NCBI GenBank assembly: GCA_903930745.1
Contig: CAIYZX010000509.1
Location: forward strand, 1 to 9,648
Direction: 5' to 3'
Source of the DNA: an uncultured Chloroflexota bacterium
GTDB lineage: Bacteria; Chloroflexota; Limnocylindria; Limnocylindrales; CSP1-4
Length of the DNA stretch: 9,648 nt
Numbering within the stretch: the first letter of the stretch is position 1; every line of letters begins with the position of its first letter. The notes under the pieces are model-generated. The model searched no databases, had not been told where the DNA came from, and saw nothing but the letters and a program-made list of their open reading frames with translations. Made by a program: the position numbers and the translations under genes. This document shows, piece by piece, positions 6,784-9,648 of the stretch.

Positions 6784-6803
6784 CATGGCCCGGCCGGGCC
6801 ATG
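6784..6803. promoter_or_regulatory. Perfect 20-bp palindrome in a divergent intergenic region
   Basis: CATGGCCCGGCCGGGCCATG is exactly self-complementary over 20 bases. It lies in the 136-bp gap between the divergent SpoIID-domain gene (start 6722) and hydrolase gene (start 6859), about 61 bp from one start and 55 bp from the other. That position suits an operator shared by both genes, or a hairpin in the leader of either transcript. Which of these is true cannot be told from sequence alone. Confidence 0.5.
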
Positions 6804-6820
6804 CGGGCATAGGACCCGGG

Positions 6821-6849
6821 TACCAGTCTGCCACTGCCGCTGGTAGGTT
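6821..6849 (+). promoter_or_regulatory. Candidate -10 element and inverted repeat before the hydrolase gene
   Basis: TAGGTT (6844-6849) fits the TANNNT form of a -10 hexamer and ends 9 bp before the ATG at 6859, so the transcript would start at or very near the start codon. Consistent with that, no Shine-Dalgarno is visible. TACCAG (6821-6826) and CTGGTA (6840-6845) form a 6-bp inverted repeat with a 13-bp spacer that overlaps this element, a plausible repressor site. No clear -35 element was found. Confidence 0.3.
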
Positions 6850-6858
6850 GACGCCACC

Positions 6859-7401
6859 ATGCGCATCTACCTTGGACATGGGGCGGCGGGCTCGGTTGCG
6901 ACGATGGAGCCCTGGATCGCGGGCCTGCGTGACCGTGGTCTCGAGGCGCACGCCCTCACGCTGCCGCGCGGCACGGCGGAGCGGGCGATCGCGGCCTTCG
7001 AGGCGCAGGTGCCGGACGGTGACGACGTGGTGGTGGGCGGGCACTCGTTCGGCGGGAGGGTTGCGTCGCTCTCGGCCGCCGGCGTCGTGGGGGATGGCTC
7101 CGCGCGCCGGCCCCGGCGGTACCGGGCCCTGGTCTGCCTCTCGTATCCGCTCCACCGGCCCGGGGCACCGGAGACCGCCGGGGCGCGTACGGCGCACTGG
7201 CCTCGGCTGGCGCTGCCCGCGTTGCTGCTCTCCGGGACCAGGGATCCGTTCGCCCGCCTGGACCTGCTGGAGGCGGCGTTGCCGATGCTGCCGCAGGGGC
7301 GGCTGGTCCGGTACGAGCGCCGGGGCCACGCACTTCTGCCGGTTCGCGAGCTCGTGTTGGACGAGGTGGCGGCCTTCCTTCGCTCCATGGGCGACACATA
7401 A
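6859..7401 (+). CDS. Small alpha/beta hydrolase, KANL3/Tex30-like
   Basis: This is a 180-residue single-domain alpha/beta hydrolase, probably cytoplasmic since no signal peptide or membrane span is seen. The fold begins at once with a strand and the LGHGAAG turn (5-11), which would form the oxyanion hole. The nucleophile elbow is GHSFGG (61-66) with Ser63. The acid is Asp129 in LLLSGTRDPF, and the His is His157 in RRGHALL, so a complete Ser-Asp-His triad is present. The compact size, lack of a cap and early GHG turn resemble the KANL3/Tex30 group of dienelactone-hydrolase-like proteins. The substrate is unknown. It is divergent from the SpoIID-domain gene. The TAA stop is the first base triplet of an 11-bp-phased repeat array that leads to tag. 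Confidence 0.85.
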   Translation: MRIYLGHGAAGSVATMEPWIAGLRDRGLEAHALTLPRGTAERAIAAFEAQVPDGDDVVVGGHSFGGRVASLSAAGVVGDGSARRPRRYRALVCLSYPLHRPGAPETAGARTAHWPRLALPALLLSGTRDPFARLDLLEAALPMLPQGRLVRYERRGHALLPVRELVLDEVAAFLRSMGDT

Positions 7402-7442
7402 GCGGCAGGTAAGCGCCACCTAAGCCGGCCCTAAGCGGCGTC
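7399..7442. promoter_or_regulatory. Four TAAGC direct repeats in exact 11-bp phase upstream of tag
   Basis: TAAGC occurs at 7399, 7410, 7421 and 7432, each followed by six GC-rich bases (units TAAGCGGCAGG, TAAGCGCCACC, TAAGCCGGCCC, TAAGCGGCGTC). The first copy includes the TAA stop of the hydrolase gene. The last unit ends 15 bp before the tag start codon. Direct repeats at 11-bp spacing are the known binding pattern of PhoB/OmpR-family response regulators, which bind head to tail on one face of the helix. The identity of any regulator is not shown. A side effect is a TAA stop in all three plus frames. Confidence 0.6.
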
Positions 7443-7443
7443 C

Positions 7444-7451
7444 GGGAGAAT
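7444..7451 (+). promoter_or_regulatory. Ribosome binding site or leaderless -10 element before tag
   Basis: GGGAG (7444-7448) lies nine bases before the ATG at 7458 and is a fair Shine-Dalgarno. The overlapping GAGAAT (7446-7451) ends six bases before the ATG, where a leaderless -10 hexamer would sit. In the second reading, the TAAGC array would occupy the activator position in place of a -35 box. Confidence 0.35.
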
Positions 7452-7457
7452 GCCTGC

Positions 7458-8048
7458 ATGACGACCGACGAGACGATCCACCGCTGCACGTGGGCGATGG
7501 GGCCAGACCCCGCCTACCGTGCGTATCACGACGAGGAGTGGGGCGTGCCCCTCCGCGATGAGCGGCGCATGTTCGAGATGCTGACCCTCGAGGGCGCCCA
7601 GGCGGGTCTCTCGTGGTCCACGGTCCTGCGCCGGCGGGAGGGCTACCGGGCGGCCTTCGCCGGGTTCGACCCCGCAGTGGTGGCGGCCTATGGTCCCGAG
7701 GATCACGAGCGCCTGCTCGCAGACCCAGGGATCATCCGGAACCGCGCGAAGGTGGCCTCCACCATCGGGAACGCCCAAGCCGTGCTCGTGCTGCATGCGG
7801 CTGGGCTGACGCTCGTGGACCACCTCTGGTCCTTCGTCGGAGGCCGGCCCATGGTCAACCGCTTCGAGCACCTGGAGGAGATCCCGTCCGAGTCGCCGGA
7901 GTCCAGGGCCATGAGCCGTGACCTCCTGGCGCGAGGGTTCCGCTTCGCCGGCCCCACCATCTGCTATGCCCTGATGCAGGCGACGGGCATGGTGAACGAC
8001 CACGAGACCACCTGTCCGCGCTGGGCGGAGGTGCAGCGCACCGCCTGA
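7458..8048 (+). CDS. tag: DNA-3-methyladenine glycosylase I
   Basis: This 196-residue base-excision repair enzyme removes 3-methyladenine from alkylated DNA, leaving an abasic site. It matches E. coli Tag along its length: CTWA near the start, YHDEEWGVP (23-31), MLTLEGAQAGLSW (41-53), GIIRNRAK (91-98), FAGPTICYALMQATGMVNDH (163-182). The zinc ligands Cys10, His24, His182 and Cys186 correspond to Cys4, His17, His175 and Cys179 in E. coli. The base-pocket residues Tyr23, Glu45 and Trp53 correspond to Tyr16, Glu38 and Trp46. The start is supported by GGGAG nine bases upstream and by the N-terminal zinc Cys. The gene follows the hydrolase by 56 bp, a gap filled by the TAAGC array, so it may have its own promoter. 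A hairpin follows its stop. Confidence 0.97.
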   Translation: MTTDETIHRCTWAMGPDPAYRAYHDEEWGVPLRDERRMFEMLTLEGAQAGLSWSTVLRRREGYRAAFAGFDPAVVAAYGPEDHERLLADPGIIRNRAKVASTIGNAQAVLVLHAAGLTLVDHLWSFVGGRPMVNRFEHLEEIPSESPESRAMSRDLLARGFRFAGPTICYALMQATGMVNDHETTCPRWAEVQRTA

Positions 8049-8049
8049 T

Positions 8050-8066
8050 GGCGGGGGTTCCCCGCC
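8050..8066 (+). terminator. GC-rich hairpin just after tag
   Basis: GGCGGGG (8050-8056) pairs perfectly with CCCCGCC (8060-8066) around a GTT loop, beginning one base after the tag stop codon. No U-tract follows. It is probably a terminator or transcript-stabilising stem, but it also abuts a candidate -10 element for the next gene and could act there. Confidence 0.5.
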
Positions 8067-8070
8067 CGGG

Positions 8071-8105
8071 TAGACTCGTGGCACCGTGAGCCATGAGGGT
8101 GGGAG
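8071..8105 (+). promoter_or_regulatory. Candidate -10 element and ribosome binding site of the sensor gene
   Basis: TAGACT (8071-8076) matches four of six bases of TATAAT and would start transcription near 8083. GGGAG at 8101-8105 then lies five bases before the GTG at 8111, giving a leader of about 28 nt. The in-frame ATG at 8093 would have a leader of only about 10 nt and no Shine-Dalgarno. No clear -35 element is seen. Confidence 0.35.
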
Positions 8106-8110
8106 ATCCC

Positions 8111-9648
8111 GTGACTGAGGCGGCCGGCGCGTCCGGCGGTGAGGCCGTGCCCGGGGGGCTCTCCAGCGCGGAGGACGCGCTCCTGTACCGGGCGGCGGAC
8201 GAGGCGTCACGCCTGCTGGACGCGGACGGTGCGTACGTCTACGCCCATGACCCGGCAACTGGAATGCTCTGGTACCGCATCGATGCAGGGCTGGACCCCG
8301 CTGCGTTCGGGGGTCTGGCACGGCCCCAGCGGATCCCCGTGGGCGTGGGCGTGGTGGGCAAGGCGGTCGCCGAGCGCCGCGTCGTTGTCACCGAGGACTA
8401 CGCGACGGATGCCGGAATCGAGCACGGGGACGTCCCGGACCGCTTCGTGCGCTCGCTCGGCCTCCGGTCCATGGTGGCGGCACCCATCATCACGGGTGAC
8501 GCGGTGTACGGTGCGCTCGGTGTCTTCTCGTCACGCCCGGATGCCTTCAGCGCACCGCACGTCGCACTCGTGCGGGCGCTCGCGGACCATGCAGGGGCCA
8601 GCATCGCCAACGCCCGTCTCATCGAGGAGCTTGACCGGTCACGCGCCGCGCTCGCGCACCAGGCGGAGCTGGAGCGCTCCCTGCGCGAGCTTGGCACGGC
8701 CATGGCAGCCGCCCCGGACCCGGAGGGCGTCGTCCAGCGCGTGATCGAAGAGGCGCTTCGGCTGGTCGGTGGAGACGGTGCGCGCATCGACATCCTGGAC
8801 CGAGAGGAGCGGGTTCTCAAGGGCGTCTACGTGGCGGGCGAGGAGGCGGTCATCCGCAACGACTGGCCGTACGACGCGGGTGACCGGCTGGAGGTGGGCA
8901 TCTCCGGGCGCGCCGTGGTGGATGGGCGGACGTTCATCACCGCCGACTACCTGGAGGATCCGCTGTTCGTGCACGGCCCGGGTCCGGACGGCTACGTGAA
9001 GACCAAGGGAATCCGCGGCGCCATCTCCACGCCGCTCGTGGCGGACGAGGGCCGCTTCGGCGCCCTCACGGTCTGGTCCACCCGGCCGGACGCGTTCGAC
9101 GAGGAGCATGCGGCCATCCTCGAGACCATCGCGGGGCAGGCGTCCGTGGCGCTTGCACGGGCACGCCTGATCGACGAGCTGGGCCGCTGGCGCGAGGAGC
9201 TGGCCGCGTCGGAGGCCCGCTACCGGTTCCTCGTGGAGAACTCCCCTGACATCATCTACTCCACGGACGCCGAGGGTGTGATCACGTTCTTCTCCGGCGC
9301 AGTGGAGCAGCGCCTGGGCTGGGAGCCATCCGAGGTGGTGGGGCGTCACTTCTCCGATATCGTTCGCACGGAGGGGCGCGCGCCGCGCGGTGTCCGATTC
9401 AACGAGATGGCCACGAGCGGGCGAGCCGTCACGATGAGCCGGATGGAGCTCATTGCCCGTGATGGCCGGCTTGTCCCGTACGAGGTCTCCGCCTCGCCCA
9501 TGCGAACCGACGGTCACTTCTCGGGCATCGTGGGTGCCGCCCGCGACATCGAGGACCGCGAGCGCCTCGAGCGTGAGCTGCGCAGCTCGGAGGCGCGGTA
9601 CCGGTACCTCGTGCAGTCGTCCCCGGACCTCATCTGGATGACCGACGC
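8111..9648 (+). CDS. GAF-GAF-PAS-PAS sensor protein, C-terminus outside window
   Basis: The 512 visible residues form an N-terminal sensory array with no membrane segment, so it is probably cytoplasmic. The first GAF domain spans about 20-170 (ending in VFSSRPDAF, ADHAGASIANARLIEEL). The second spans about 190-355 (VWSTRPDAF, AGQASVALARARLIDEL). A PAS domain follows at about 367-480 (SEARYRFLVENSPDIIYSTD to VGAARDIEDRERLERE), and a second PAS starts at 493 (SEARYRYLVQSSPDLIW) and is cut by the window edge. The output domain, most often a histidine kinase or a GGDEF/EAL module in such proteins, is not visible, so its role is left open. GTG at 8111 is chosen for its GGGAG Shine-Dalgarno; the in-frame ATG at 8093 adds six residues. 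The gene starts 62 bp after tag, with a hairpin between them. Confidence 0.88.
   Translation, partial: MTEAAGASGGEAVPGGLSSAEDALLYRAADEASRLLDADGAYVYAHDPATGMLWYRIDAGLDPAAFGGLARPQRIPVGVGVVGKAVAERRVVVTEDYATDAGIEHGDVPDRFVRSLGLRSMVAAPIITGDAVYGALGVFSSRPDAFSAPHVALVRALADHAGASIANARLIEELDRSRAALAHQAELERSLRELGTAMAAAPDPEGVVQRVIEEALRLVGGDGARIDILDREERVLKGVYVAGEEAVIRNDWPYDAGDRLEVGISGRAVVDGRTFITADYLEDPLFVHGPGPDGYVKTKGIRGAISTPLVADEGRFGALTVWSTRPDAFDEEHAAILETIAGQASVALARARLIDELGRWREELAASEARYRFLVENSPDIIYSTDAEGVITFFSGAVEQRLGWEPSEVVGRHFSDIVRTEGRAPRGVRFNEMATSGRAVTMSRMELIARDGRLVPYEVSASPMRTDGHFSGIVGAARDIEDRERLERELRSSEARYRYLVQSSPDLIWMTD

Noticed and set aside
7399..7442. CRISPR-like array
   Set aside because: The repeat is only 5-8 bp with 11-bp period, far below CRISPR repeat and spacer lengths, and no cas gene is present.

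Overview
This is a very GC-rich bacterial window, roughly 70% G+C by eye. Third codon positions are almost all G or C, and GTG starts are used freely. It reads as ordinary chromosome: no insertion sequence, tRNA, rRNA or CRISPR array was seen. The high G+C, the SpoIID-type secreted protein on a long Pro/Thr linker, leaderless-looking starts and a GAF/PAS sensor would fit a high-GC Chloroflexota (for example a Limnocylindria-like lineage) or an actinobacterium. That placement is inference only.

Layout, left to right. (1) Positions 1-4122, plus strand: the distal part of a peptide/nickel-type ABC importer operon. It holds the last codons of an upstream gene, two DppB/DppC-type permeases and two DppD/DppF-type ATPases. 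The three permease/ATPase junctions are all 4-bp stop/start overlaps (GTGA, ATGA, GTGA), so the genes are probably translationally coupled. The solute-binding protein is not in the window and may be the truncated upstream gene. (2) Positions 4123-4249: a convergent gap with a terminator-like hairpin and a 9-bp tandem repeat. (3) Positions 4250-4909, minus strand: a MIP-family water channel, with a candidate promoter and a 14-bp palindrome upstream. (4) Positions 5076-6722, minus strand: a secreted SpoIID/LytB-domain protein with a Pro/Thr linker. (5) Positions 6723-6858: a divergent control region holding a perfect 20-bp palindrome. (6) Positions 6859-7401, plus strand: a small alpha/beta hydrolase. 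(7) Positions 7399-7442: four copies of TAAGC in exact 11-bp phase, between the hydrolase and the next gene. (8) Positions 7458-8048, plus strand: 3-methyladenine DNA glycosylase I (tag). (9) From 8111 to the window edge, plus strand: a GAF-GAF-PAS-PAS sensor whose output domain lies outside.

The importer genes clearly work together. The remaining genes (water channel, wall hydrolase, hydrolase, DNA repair, sensor) show no obvious shared pathway. The most interesting unexplained signals are in the non-coding DNA: the 11-bp-phased TAAGC array, the 20-bp palindrome, and short tandem repeats lying across the stop codons of three neighbouring genes. I found no convincing new multi-gene system.
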